A stretch of 64,000 nucleotides of DNA from Pezicula radicicola (lineage: Eukaryota > Ascomycota > Leotiomycetes > Helotiales > Dermateaceae), in assembly GCA_003008705.1 (NCBI GenBank), contig PDUO01000017.1:695032-759031 (forward strand), in the 5' to 3' direction. Made by a program: the position numbers and the translations under genes. Numbering within the stretch: position 1 is the stretch's first letter; every line of letters begins with the position of its first letter. Positions 8,590 to 21,554 of the stretch are shown one piece after another. Below the pieces are notes generated by a model. The model did not search any database, was not told the DNA's origin, and worked only from the letters and a program-made list of their open reading frames with translations.

Positions 8590-11500
8590 CAGCATGATCA
8601 ATATCCTTACTACTAAAGAGCGTTATCTTGGGAGTCAATGTGAGACAGTGTGATGGCCTTTACTGTTTGTTGGTTTTCTGGAATGCTTGACCTCTGCCGA
8701 AGATGTTACTGCTCATAAAATAGTTGCGCACTACGTTATTACTTTTCTAGAACAATATTTGCTCCAGAGCTTAAGAATACCAGCAATATCATACACTCTT
8801 TACGCAATGAACGGACTTGATTTGAGTGACTGACTTGATTTGAGTAACCTACTTATGTGAGTAGCTGACTTAATCTGAGTTGCTGACGTAATCTGAGTAA
8901 CCTACTTGTTTGATTGTTTAAGGTATTTGACTTATATAACTATATGTAATAAGGTATACAAAAAGAAGTGGAAATTACAGGAACTTCCACGTAGAATTTG
9001 GACACTACCGTATAACTATAACCACTTACCTATTTGGATCTCTACGTTGAATTAACTAGGCAACCCACTCAGTTTAAGTAACTTGCTTAATCTAGGTATT
9101 CGTTTTAAAGATTATTAATATATAAAGGAATAACCTAATAGCTTAACAAGTTGTCTACTTAGTTTTAAATGGTATTAACCTACCTTACTGTAGCAAACCT
9201 GGCTGCGAAGTTGTATTCGTAGACACATATAGAAGAGTAGGGCTTACAGCTTATTGTTTTTTTTTTCTTGTAGCGAGTTTTTACTTGGTGGTAAATATTG
9301 TCGTTTGTTGTTATTTGGTATTTTATTGTTATTGGGTTTTTGTTTTGCGGGGTTCATGGGGAGGGGAGTGGAATTTAGAGGGGAGATTATTGATTGATCT
9401 AGTATGGTTTAGCGTATTTTTTTTAAAGGAGGATATGATTGTGAGTTTTATGTATGGTATTTTTTTATATAAATGAGATTCTTAAATATATTGGCAAGCT
9501 TGGTGTTGTGGTATGCAACAGTGGTTTGATTTTTCTGTGGAGATGAAGATTTGGCGACGTGGGTAGGCTTATAGCCTGAGAAAGTAGTACTCTTTCTAAA
9601 TAAAATATACTACTATTAGTAAATGTTAGTGCGAAAAGCTAAGGCATATCTATATGGTCAAAAACTACTGAGCCATGGAGCAAATAGTGGAGGTCATCAA
9701 AGATTAAAAGATCATAGTCGTGATACTGTGGGTTGTATATAGAGACTTACCCGACGTCTATTTTAGATTAGAAACACAAAGAACAAGATTCCAACTTCAT
9801 TGTAGGTTTTGGGGGATTGTTGTTATCTTGAAGGTTATTGTCATTTTATAGTTAAAGAGTTTGCGAGGTTTAATTACTGGGAGGTTTATGGATATTAGGC
9901 TGAAGAGTAGGAGTATTGATTGATTTTAGGAAAAACCACTGTGTGTGATTTTAGTTGGTAGAGCTTGTAGTAATGAAACTACATTTGGGAGCTGCCATAA
10001 TTCGTGATTTAGAATAATTTAGTTTGTAGTTAAGGAGCCACCTGAAATATTCTTTAGTACGTACTAGAATATTTCTTATTTGGGGATTCTTTGCTGCGAT
10101 AACGAAAGGCATGCCTATCAACTTAGGCGATAAATGTAGTATGTAGTCCTTTTATAGCGTCACAGGAGGTATAATAGAGGGATTGGCTGTATTGTGCTAG
10201 TGTAACCTATACCTAGGAGCTTTAAACAGAAGTAGTTATTACAAATAGAACTAATACATACAAATAAAGTAAAGCAACTACCCAAACTAAGTAAAATGGG
10301 TTACGCAAGCTTGACTTAGGAGACAGGGTAAACTTGAAGTAAGGGTCGGCGTATGATGTGTAGTGATAAGGTAGAATAAGTGAAGCTCAAGCACTTCCTC
10401 AAAACACTAAGCAAGAAGATTTGCAGTACAACACCTTGCGGTCGATATGGTAAAGATATGGAGTCAACTCTATCTTATACTCACTTTCATCTATGAACTC
10501 AAGTAACAATTTTCTCATCTAGTTCTGTTGTAGATGAAGTACAGTGTGTACCTTTTCTATATTTCTGTTAGCGACTACGAATATTCTTGCGTGTTGTCAA
10601 TTCGAAGGTTATTGTCATTTTCGTTCTGTAGAAATTTTATCTGCTATAATCCTTGGTTTGAAACAATTCATGCAAATCAAGACGAGTATTATGGTTCTAT
10701 TTTCCAGTTCTCAAAGTGACTTGAAATGGTAAATTCATGAGCCCAGTCGTTGACCGCGTTGGCGGCAGTGGTGACTTGCTAGTGAAGCCGACGCTTCAGA
10801 CTGATCGGAACATCTACCGCTGAGTGTGATTTTAGAAAGTCGATTCGAAGGGAGGGACTCTATATGGGTTCTGCATTTTGGATTTATTTGGAAATCTTAG
10901 AACTTTGTCGCTAGTCGATTGAAACAGTAGGAACTGAAGTGAAGAAATTGAACCTAATTGACAATGAGATTTGTACTGCTTAGCCAGGAGGATAAGAATA
11001 CTAATTCAAGTGATATTTTGTGGGCATGATAGGAGATAGTGTGGACTTAATTAATATGGGAGATTTGGGACTTGTTTAAAGGGATCTCTCAACTATTGAA
11101 CTGCAGGCTTGGAAATACTTCTTAGGTGTTCGTCACATGATGACTAACACATGATAGTACGAGGCTTGCTTCACTTGTAGTTTAGCCTCCTCTTTCCTTT
11201 CTTTCTTCTACAGAGACGATTTTAGCACACCTCAGGTAGTCAATTGATTCCAATTGCCTATCTTCGTGCTTGTCGTGGACCACTACATGGTAGGAACATC
11301 CGCACGATAAGTAAGACCTCCAGATCGAACTTCGAATTTCAAGCCCGCTCTTAAGCCATCGGACGAAACCACCCTGTACGGCACCACTCTGCGCGAATCA
11401 CCAAAACCCACTCTTCAACGGAAGAAAAGATTGATCACCGCCCCACAGCTCAGCTCCTCCCCCTGGCTGTCCACTCCTCTCGTCAACTCTCGTACTACTA

Positions 11501-13881
11501 GCTACAATCCTATTCGTTAATACACAAATTGTGCTTATTAGTTTATTTCAAGACACTGCCTTAAAGGCAGTAATTCTGTTGTCAAGTTGCCATTTGTTGT
11601 TATTAGAAATATTTAACCTTTTGTACTACAGTGTAACTAGTGAAACTGCGTGACGTAAAATAGTATAAAAATAATCATCTAAGGCAAAAAAGTTAGTTGG
11701 TTGAGACTTGTCCCACGGGTGCTGTTAATTTTGCTGCATGAAGAACTTCCGCGGTAGCTTTGCGACCCATAGAAACATCTGGCTGCATGAAGAAGAACCC
11801 CGTTCTTATTAAGTAGCAACAAACAGTAGACGATGGTCGGTTGGTCTGTCGGTCATACCCTGTTGAAGCATAGCCTGTTTTGAAGTAAAATTTTTGTATT
11901 AATAGGGCTAGCTTTTCGTATAAATTCATTAGAATCCTTACAAAATAATCCTAGCTGTTAATACAACAACTAATACTTAAGTATGGATATGATTCATTAA
12001 GTAAAGCGAAGTAGTTGAAATGTGATGTTGTTAGGACAATAGAGGTCTTATAAAGTTTCTTAGTAGCCCCCCTAAGTGCTATGACGCCGACTTTAGAAGT
12101 TAATCCTCTACTACAGACTATTTTAGGCTCTAAGTAAAGCTTTACGCAACAGCCGAAGAATTACCCTGGTCAATCGCCCACGGCAAGGACCGGCTTATTC
12201 CTGGCTACACTCGTCCTAATTTTAAAGGGTTTATAAATAAAAAACGAAAAGAATGATAATAATCGTTCTTTTGTCGAAGTATCTTTCGAAGGTATAACGG
12301 ATTTTATTCCTCAAACTCTAGTCTTTTCAGATACAAGACGTAATGCGAGACCATAGATATAAACTATAGTCATAGCACAGCATCAATAGGCTTATCTAAG
12401 TACTTTTTTTTATAGGACCTAAAGAAGTACTATATGCCAGTATCTAGAGTTTCTAAAACAACCTGTGGTTTCTGTTTATTTTAAGGGTTAAAATTTGTTG
12501 TTAACTAGGATCTTGTTGCCATTCAGAAACATTTAAAATTCATCTCGCTCCAGTGTAGCTCTGAAACAAATATCGAGGGTAATAATATCTGTAAATTTAG
12601 CTGCCTACACCCTAGTTTATTATCGCGATGTCTTCTAGTGAATGTTTCAATAGTAAACAGGTCACTTTGGGTTTCCTTCAGTTCACTTTTGGGAAGGAAG
12701 AGAGATCTACTCGCAGTATCCTATTGATAGACTTTACTTCCACAATTATACTTTACTAATATATAAAAACCAGTAGAAAGGCAATACCGAGATACCTATT
12801 TCGAACTTGGTCAGAGAAATCAGGAGGTGGACATGGGGGTCTCGACTCGTTGGAGGCCATCATACCACATGCTTTCCTAGCTGGCACCCCCTATCAAAGC
12901 ATGAAAACTATTCCATGAGACGTACCCCACATGATTTTGTCTTTTGGGAAGTGCTGTTGCTTATTGCTAATACTATTTCTTTTGTCAATAGTCTTTTTCC
13001 TACTTTGGATTCTTACTAATCAGTGTAGTAAGGCATTCTCATAAAAGTCAAGTCTTGTCCCTTTGCAAAAGTCGGAGAATCATATCCAAGCCATCTTAAA
13101 CTCGAAATTTGAATGGATTTTGCAGTACTACATATCTAATCTCTACTTTGTAAAGAGATAAATTTCAAAACGACGACTTAAACTTATTCGAAGATTTTCA
13201 ACGAATTCCAGCCCACTCGATTTGTTCTGCTCGCTTATTTTGAAAATTCATGGTTTCTAGGAACATTACTCGCCGAGTAGACTCCCTTTATAATTTGCCA
13301 CAATGAGTTGTTTTGCATAGGTTAGAACAATTGTCATAGACTTTATTGCATCTTATTACCTAGTTTAGTTAAGTGTTGCTCGGCTTGGTCTTGTGCAAGT
13401 TAGGTAGTCGAGTTGTTCATGGAGGTTGCGGTGAATGGCACTGGAAGAGGAATAAAAATATAGGACCTTGGGATGATAATAGGACCTAGGGTAACACTAG
13501 CCGTCTGTAATGACTTTATGGTTCTAGTAAACAGCAAAATAAAATCCAAAGAAGGTGGGGAGGGCGGCAGGGCATGGAAAGAAGAGCACGAAAGAGGCAA
13601 AAAGGTCAACCGACTATATATTTTTCTAATCGAGGTACTTCATGAGCCGTTTCGTATGGTCACGATGCTAACACGAAAAGGATATTTGTGGATTCTGGTC
13701 ATTTCTTTTCCTTGTTCCCTATTTAGTGGATACATTGTCTAGTCTGTCTTGCACTTTGCCAACCCTATAGAAAGGCACCTAACAGAGCCTCTATTCTAAG
13801 AGCAGAACTAGTTTTCATTGCTCTTCATCCACAGAAGTCTATCTCTTCCATACCGACTCCCATCTCACAAGATCTCCATAA
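8590..13881. other. 5.3-kb AT-rich gene-empty island
   Basis: No ORF here has coding character; the longer open frames start at non-ATG codons and match nothing. The base composition is visibly more AT-rich than the flanking genes, with many TA-rich runs. Worn 18-bp repeats occur at 8814-8915, about 9055-9110 and about 10265-10330. A C-rich stretch at about 11270-11515 stands out and resembles a fungal promoter or leader without a gene. I read the region as decayed, probably transposon-derived DNA, but no domain of a transposase, RT or integrase could be seen. Confidence 0.5.
8814..8915 (-). repeat. 18-bp tandem array outside the MITE
   Basis: About five units of GACTTGATTTGAGTAACC type occur in tandem, one being 17 bp. 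The reverse complement equals the unit in the MITE at 6995-7102. No inverted repeats frame this copy. Confidence 0.7.
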
Positions 13882-14563
13882 TTAAGAACAATAGCGCCGT
13901 GCAGCATTATTTGTTAGAGATTCGACATATTCTAAGTCCTTCTCGAGAGTTTTGATTTCATCGTTGTCGACAGCCTTAACCACGAGAATACCCCATATCA
14001 AAGGTCTGGAATCTTCAGCTCTAGTCGTCGAAACTGTGGCTCCATTTAATTTCCTCCGGCACTTTTACCTCTATACCAAACCAATCCAACCTTGACAACG
14101 TGAGATTTCCATAAGTCTAGAATATCACTTCCTAAGGGTATAGAAAGTCGCTCAAGAGCCTCATCGAGAACGATTGGCATGAGCTTATCGACATCGGCAG
14201 AGACTAGAGTAAACACCCGGTGCAACTTCTTGATGCCTCTGACTGAGATCTTGAAATGGAACTTGACGAACAATTCATCGACCGCTAGATTGTCGTAGAT
14301 TCGTAGTGTGACATCTCCTTCACCTTTCAAGCAACTCGAGTAGAACTTCAAAGCTTCTGCTCGCGACTCTTGGCTGGCATGAAGGACTGCGGGGGTCTGA
14401 GTTGCTGTGTTGAAGTTATATAGCAGTATTCATGGTGGTAGGGAAGAATTATCACGTGTAAATCTCGTGGAAGATGGCTATGTAGCTTCTAGATCTTGAC
14501 GTGCAGCTCTATAGGGAGAGCGGGGAAGAGCGTGAATTTAGATGTGGTTGAGTGTGCTGCCAT
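13882..14563 (-). pseudogene. 2EXR-domain gene with in-frame stop
   Basis: From the ATG at 14563 the frame reads SKFTLFPALPIELHVKI, then TAG (14489-14491), then KLHSHLPRD. Family members have Trp at that place in the K-I-W motif, so TGG has become TAG. The following conserved block TPAVLHASQESRAEALKFY is in another frame. It can be reached by a one-base shift or by a 63-bp intron (donor GTGATA, acceptor ACTCAG). A C-terminal part can be joined by a 37-bp intron and ends at 13882. Because only the TAG is beyond splicing explanation, a sequencing error or readthrough cannot be excluded, but the location in a decayed island favours a pseudogene. Confidence 0.55.
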
Positions 14564-14862
14564 GTTTGTGGTAGTGGTAGCGGTCTTGCTTGGAGATGTT
14601 GGTCCGTATATCGTTCAATTTCTGGGCTGTGGAACAGGGTTCGGAGTTGTTGTTATGGTGTTGTGGGATTGGAGCTGAAAGAGTGCTGAGAGGGTAGGTA
14701 GGTACTTACCTATTTCATAGTCTTGTCGGGATTGGTGCGTACAATTAGTCAACTGATCAACAGCCTTGCTTAACTCTCCTCAATTACAATATCACCTTCG
14801 CCTACCTACTTAAATGTCTACCTACATAAATAAACCGTGAGTTAACTCATCATAGAGCTAAC

Positions 14863-15021
14863 CTGATATACCACCTCACTTTTATATGGCGCACTACCCC
14901 AGTCGACATTCCGAATTAACAAGTCAAATGCCTCAATCGTAGAAACCAACTCGAGGAACACTTGTATGCCAGCAGATATATTATCAATAGTATCAGCGGG
15001 GACAATGGCAATCTTATAGGA
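14863..15021 (-). pseudogene. Relic of tartrate/3-isopropylmalate dehydrogenase N-terminus
   Basis: The frame reads SYKIAIVPADTID, then ISAGIQVFLELV, then FDLLIRNVDWGSAPYKS. This follows the start of fungal tartrate/isopropylmalate dehydrogenase-like proteins (YxIAVIPADGIGPEV, then SAGI, then FDWGSDYYK). The glycine-rich G-I-G-P-E-V turn is lost, and nothing of the remaining roughly 300 residues is found on the 3' side. It is a truncated, non-functional fragment. Confidence 0.55.
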
Positions 15022-15560
15022 TTGCCGACTAGATGATATAATACCATTGCTACTGGCAAGGCCGTTAGCGCCATGTTTGGGGTTGTAAAAGGCATTTCGG
15101 GTAGGGAGACTGAGTGATGAGGGGGGTGGGAGGGGGAGGGTCTCATAGCCCAACATTGCAACGACGAGAATTTGGCTTGAGGGAGTAACACATCTTGGCT
15201 TGAGCAATCTGCATTTTAGCAAGGAATCCAGGAAATCACACGATCCAAGAACTCGTCGGCACACGTCTTGAGTAACCAAACAAGATGTATGCTTCGCTTC
15301 ACTTACATCAACCTAGCACTAGCTGGCTATTATTCACTTGTTAGCCATTCAGTCCAGGAGGTCCAAAGCAATGCAGCTTGCATTGGTATCATACCCCAAA
15401 TCTAAAAACACAATGGGGATATAAATACAACGTTCCTTCTACAACAAGCCTGATCCGTCAGTCATCACCAAGAACTCCCGTGCGATGGCAGCATCCAAGC
15501 TGCCTAAATGCCACGCTCAAATAGCAAGAAAAGTAAAAATACCAGTGACGAAACCCATTT
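15022..15560. other. Intergenic region 3' of SEC7
   Basis: No gene is seen. An isolated copy of AAGAACTCGTCGGCA (about 15248-15262) is followed by CTTGAGTAACC. Both are also parts of the inverted-repeat element in the intron at 34910-35075, so this may be a remnant of that family. Confidence 0.4.
15121..15140 (+). other. Potential G-quadruplex sequence
   Basis: Four guanine runs of 6, 3, 5 and 3 are separated by single T or A bases within 20 nt on the + strand. It is the most compact such motif I saw in the window. It sits next to the dehydrogenase relic. Confidence 0.6.
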
Positions 15561-18500
15561 TTAGTCCCTACGACTTGACCTCCTTGATCCAAACCCGGGA
15601 TACGAAGAATGAATACTAGTGGGGCTGGTGGGGGATGTTGCTCTCACATGTGGCGGGAATCCCAACTTCACCTCGCCAACTCTCCGCAGCAAACCTTGCA
15701 GGGCCATTCGTATCTCGATGCTCATATCCCGGTTCAGTAGTTCGACCGCCAATGGGTAGAAAACATCTATATGCTTCTCAAATCCTTCAACAGGGAAATT
15801 TGTATAACCTTCCATTACATCCACAACCACAGGCCGCCAGGCCATGATATTGCGTTGTTGGGATTCTTCTTCCAATTCAACGAAACCCCGGATGATGTCG
15901 GCACAAAGGGGGACGAGGGCAGCTTCTACGTCTGACCTATTCCGTGCCCGTTCCTCTCCATCATCATGGTACATGCGAAGCAGAATGCTGACGTAGGTCG
16001 CAGCGCTGCCGCTTTCTTGTTTGAGAAGGTTGGGGGGCTGTTTCATGAATCCCTCTCTCCATAGTCTCATGCGCAGCTCCTTATTCTCATTGAATTTTTT
16101 CGCAAAGAGGAAACTCTTCTTGAGCAGACCCATGAGACGTAGAAGCTCAGGACTTGGAATCCGAGCATAGACTGCATCGTTGGAGAAGAGCTCGTTCACG
16201 GTCTCGATCATAAGTAGCTGGAGGACGCAACGTGTTATGATCTTGTTGAAAAAGCGTCGACGGGCAGCTGTGACAACAATGGGTTGTTGCTGCAGCCCTG
16301 ACTGAGGTTTGTAATCTTCCAGTTCTCCAACTGGCGCTGTGGGTGTCTTTGCCTCATCATCAACAATACTTTCAGTGTCTGAAGTCGCGGCTCCATTTGT
16401 ACCATTGATCTTTAGAGACGTGTCATCTAGAGCAACCTCCTCGAGAGGTGACGAGCCATTTTCCAACGAGCTTCCTGCAGCTGAGGCTGTTGTAGCTGAG
16501 AAAAGCTGATATGCAGTGGTCTTCTCGAAAAGGTCGACGAACGCGCCCACGATCTTGGACCAGTGGTCGGGTTTGAATTTATTGACGTTTTGCAATATGA
16601 GCTGCTGCAAACAGTTACTTCCAATACGAGCAATAGTATCATTCTCCTGGCAAATACACAACGTCAACAGATCCAAAAAGCGATCAAGCATGTACTCCAG
16701 GGACTCGAAGTAATGCGTGAAGAGTGTGATCATGTTCCTGAGCGCTTGGATCATGGTTGTCGACAACCAAACAGATAGTTCTTCGTGATTGAGAACGTTT
16801 GACATTTCGGATTTTGACTTGAGGACCATGAAAATGGGGTAAAGCAGCTGCCTCCAGAGAATGTCCCAAAAGTCAGGGGGGAAATCCCCACCATATCTGA
16901 TAAGTGAATCAAATAGATAGTTGAGCGCGTTCGAGCGTACCTCAAGATCTTCACCGGTCATGAGGACATCGTGGAAGGCAAACAGTACCGGGAACCAGAA
17001 TGCCTCCTCTTGCGATGTGCGACTAGGTTGTTTTGCCGATGGGTCGCTTACCTTGCTGGACCCATCTGAATTGGCATTTGACTTCTGTGACAATGGACAT
17101 TCTGGGGTCTTGAGCATCTTTGGGATGATTGATTTGAGCGTCTCCATCGCTTGCAGTCCCTTCTTCTGGAATTTCATGTTCTTAGAGAATTCGGTCAAGC
17201 AGACGATAAGATCAGCAAACGCTCCCTGAGAGATAACAACACCAAAGCGTGTCTTGTAAACCTGGTTTACGTTGTCGAAGGCAAGGTTTACGATGCTCTC
17301 ATATGGTTCGCGTGCAGCAACTGTGAACACCCCGAACATCGTCCGCCAGCCAGACCGAATGTTCTCCCCTCGCGCTTGAATCATTTGGATAAGACAACGT
17401 AAAGCCATGTCCTTAACAGCAACGACATTGCTGTTTGACATGACGTGCTCAAAAGGCTTCAAGAAGTCCTTCTGGAACTTGAAACCAGGCAGTTCCTCAA
17501 TTTCCATGAAGCGCATTGATAGCTGTCTCAATGAGTCCAAGGCAAAGAATACAACGGCAGTGTTGCCATGACATCCAACACGGTTGAAGTGTTCCCCAAG
17601 TACCAGCCAGATGTTGGTCCACTCAAATCTTACACGCGTCATGTTGTAATAACTGATCTCAACAAGCTTCTGAAGACTGTAGGTTCTCGGTGACTCGTTC
17701 GAACCTGATATCCTGATTTCATCCCAGCTAACATCGCATAAAGCTCGAACAAAATGCACGATAGCATCTCCAGATAAGTTTGCCGTGTTGGTGAATATCC
17801 GATCAACTGCTTTGATGACCTCATCAGATCTGCTTTCATTCCCAATCTCCACAGAGAATCCCGATGCCGTGGTTGTTGAGCGAGGTCGTGGACGTGGCCG
17901 CAAACTTTGGCTCGATTTCCTAGAACCTCCTGACTCCTGCTTTGTGGTTGGCACGATCCGAGCTTTTGATACATCAGGTATAGCGCCCTCATCAACACCG
18001 TCAGATATCAACTGCAGACGATCCAGTTGACTGATACACATCAAAATATCTTGCCATGACTCTTTCAGCAGGTTTCCTTCTGTTTGTGCAACTTCGAGAA
18101 TGACCTTGAGTGCTTCCACGTTCTTGGCCTGCATCTCGGTAGGATTGTTGAGGTTTGTTGAGTTCTTCAAAGCAGATACGAATGCCTGTCGTGGTGTTTC
18201 TAGGTCGAACAAACAAGAAATTCGTACTGCAAGCTTCATGCCTTCCATACACAGCTTTATTATCTCAATATTGTGGGAATTCTGCATCTGTCCAGATAGT
18301 CCTGAGAAGAATGACATCCATGTAACATCAAACATAGGACCAACATGCTTGAAAGATGTCGCAGGGATAAATTTGATAGCACCAGACTTGGAGGCGTTCT
18401 TCCTTTGATTCCGGAAAAGATTCTTGAATAGTTGTTCTGATCTGTGTGAAATTTCCTCGGACTGTTGTAAATAGGCTTCACGTTGTAGATCTCTTCCAAC

Positions 18501-21088
18501 AGTGGCCAGTGCTTGCCCAAAGTTCGATGCGATGCCGCTCGGTGGAGCAACAACGCCCATGGCTGCTGCAGCTTCTCGCTCACTTTTCAAGACGATTTCG
18601 TCGTTGAGAATTTCTTCATAGATGGCCACCAAATATTCATCAGGAAGGTTATTGCCATCATTGATGCCTCGGTTGTTCTTGATGAATTCCTCTCTCGTCA
18701 TGGGTTTTAAGACCTTTCTGCTATGCAAATCGGTGTTCAGCATAATCACTGAATATCCCAGTACGTACGCTGTATCAGCGTTTGCAAAGGCGTTTGGATT
18801 GCCTGTGACATAGCGATTTGCAAACTTCAGCATGAATCGATCAATCTTTTGAGCCTCACCAGGAAGTCGGAAAGACTGGAGAAATTGTCGCAGGGCATCC
18901 ACAAATCGGCGTTTTGCAAAATCCATTTCATCGACAAATGCATGCATGATAGCTATATTTCTTTCATCTCCTTCACCCAAGAATTCGCCAATTTGTGCTT
19001 TGTCGAGCTTTTCTTCAGTAAGCAGGAAACGAGCGATGGCTTCCGGAGTATCTTGGGAAATAAACTTCTCGTCAAGTAGGAGCTTGATACCGCGCTTGGG
19101 CTTGAAGTTGAACTGCTTGACAGCATTGCTTAGTGCCGTCTTCCGCTGCTTCTCTTTCTCTAACTGCGCAGGATCATCTTCTAGTATCGGGGTCGAAGGC
19201 GGAATTGGAGTCTCTCCATTCGCGATCCTAGAAGTACTGTCGTTGACTGAAGGGTCTATTGATTCACGAAAATCCTCTGAAGCCCGAACGTCACTTTCCA
19301 AGCCTCCGGTGACTTCTGCAAGTCCTTGCTGTGACCAGTTCACGAGAGATCTTAGAGTCTCCACCAAGCAGTCCAGTGCCTGTCGCTTTACAATGTATTC
19401 CTTCGGTATTTCATCCAGGGTTTGGTGATGGTCAAGCATGGACGCCGCAGATAACGGAGGTGGAAGTGAAGCACGCACTTGCCATTCTGCACCATTCGGG
19501 TTACCTTTTGCACTTTTCTCCTCGTATTGCTGCTGGTGCAGTGGGCTAACCATGACAGGAGCGCTGGAAGCCTTTGAGAGATCATCAATGAGATTTTGGA
19601 ACATGTTATTCAATCCTCTGTCGCAGTCATAATTCAGATACGTCTCGACTAACGCTCGAGGATCTGCGCAAAATCTTTGCAGGATACCCATGAAGTAGAG
19701 CTTCTGCGAAACAGGAGCATTACGTCTCTCCAATAATGCTAGGTAGATCTCATTGAAGAATACCTCGATTTCTTTCTTTTGGTTTGTCAGTTAGAGGTTC
19801 TGCCTAGGTCAAACGGAATACATACCTTGAAAGGAGCTCTCATAAATTTCAGCATAAGCCAAAATATTTCGCAACAAACTTCAAATACTCTGTCCACAGA
19901 GCTGGCGCCATTCCTCGTGATACTTAGACATAAATAGAATTTGATAGCTTGTAGAAAACCGGTAGGTTCGTTACTTTTCGTGTTTGTGATTGTACATAGG
20001 GGAGAAGTGAAGACGAGCATATTATTGTTGAGTAAAGTATGGATCAGGTGAAGAGAAATCAATTTTGAGCGCATTGCTTGGCCTTTCATGTCGTAGAGTT
20101 GGTCAGCGGGAAGAATCTTGGTGCTCAAATTACAAAAAGAACGGAAAACCAGATATGCATCTCGAATATGGACTTCGTCTTCCGTATCATCCGAGTGCAT
20201 AATATCATCGGTGCTGCTTTCCGGGTGGGTTTGGTCAGAGACCGAACGAGGCGAAGTCGCCGTAGGCTTCACTTGTGTCACCATCGTTGGCCCTTCGCCC
20301 ATTTGGGAATCATCAAAGCTCTTTCGGTGTTCGAGATCCTTCAGTGTGAGCTTCGGTCCGTCTTCATTTGAAGACGCTGCTTCTGAGGCACCATTCTCGC
20401 CCTCCGCCTCCACCGAATCATCATTGTTCGCGGATGCATCATTGACCGAGTCTGTCGCATCGACCGTGTATGAACTGTTGCCAGCAGTTTTCCCCAGCTT
20501 TGATAAATTCAGCCGAGCTTCTTTCTTGTGTATGCGTGTCTTGACTCGCTCGAAAACCTGTCCAACCATCTGCGTCAAAGTCCCCTGTGCCACCTGCTGA
20601 TTCGCAGTACTCTTTGAGAGCAGGAAAACATTGTAAACTTGTCGAACTGCCTTGAGAAGTCCAGCACCGTGTACCACGATGGTGTCGTTTAAAACGGCCG
20701 CTAGCAGAGACTTGACAATCTGCAATTGTATCTCAGTAGGTGTAGTTTCTCCCTGGAAGCAATCGCATATGGTATCTATTGCACGTTCGATCAGCGGTGC
20801 TCGGTCTGCCTCTGAATCTGCATTCGGCGATGACGGGACGGAGAAGTATGAATAGCTTATAAGCTTGCCGATGCAGTCTAGTGAAGTTGTCGTAAGGGGG
20901 ATGCTTCCTGATCGTGTAGCAAGTTGTAATGGTATGAATACGATTTCTGGGTCTGGTAATTGGCCTCCATTTTCCTTCGTGTCCTTGAGCGCTTTCTGGG
21001 CGGCATCTCCAAGCTGCTTCTGCTTATGTGCCTCTTTCGAAGCCGCGATAGCTTCCAGAGCCGAAACCACAAAAACTAAAGAGCTCAT
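15561..21088 (-). CDS. SEC7: ARF guanine-nucleotide exchange factor Sec7 (BIG type)
   Basis: Large exchange factor that activates ARF GTPases at the trans-Golgi. Exons 21088-19826 and 19775-15561 join in phase to 1825 aa; the join restores MRAPFKKEIEVFFNEIY. The N-terminal DCB/HUS region leads to FNEIYLALLERR and YLNYDCD. The Sec7 catalytic domain spans about residues 630-820, with the glutamic finger in FRLPGEAQKIDRF (Glu about 728) and YVLGYSVIMLNTDLHS. Long HDS-type helical repeats follow (for example DVSWDEIRISGS). The size is normal for fungal Sec7. I chose the ATG at 21088 (MSSLVFVVSALE) over a GTG-initiated extension. It is divergent from the PDH E2 gene. Confidence 0.95.
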
Positions 21089-21554
21089 GGTGGGCGATGA
21101 GATGCGCCGGCTTCCATTCGTATCCCTGCTCTCTTCAGCGGATGGTGAGTGCTGCACTCGTCGAAGGCCAAATACTTGTACTTTCGTATATTCCGGATAC
21201 CTGGACAAGCTACCTTCATTTACGGACAAGGACACGACGTCCCGTTGTTAATCCCGGAAATAAAAATACACGCGCGGATCATTGTGCGTCTAAGGGCCAA
21301 TCAACACTCGGTCCCGAGATAACCCTTCGTTGAGAATCGGAGCTGCGCTAGCGCCTTGGCGTTGAGCGACGGCTTCCGAATTCTGTAGCTTCCCAAAAAG
21401 TCCCCAACGCTCACAATTTACTGTCGCGAAGCTCCTCCCTCCCTCCAACAACACCGGTGTTGCGCATCAATAACCTCAATTGTCTATTTGGCAGCTCGTC
21501 TTTCTCCGTCACTCCTCTTCTACCCACATTCCCTACCTTAATCCTTTCACCAAG
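21089..21554. promoter_or_regulatory. Bidirectional promoter of SEC7 and PDH E2
   Basis: A 466-bp gap between two divergent housekeeping genes. It holds a CCAAT box (21297-21303) roughly in the middle and C/T-rich tracts just before the E2 start. Confidence 0.5.

Noticed and set aside
11693..11929. 78-codon minus-strand ORF in the AT-rich island
   Set aside because: No recognisable motif, biased or repetitive content and no neighbours; likely chance.
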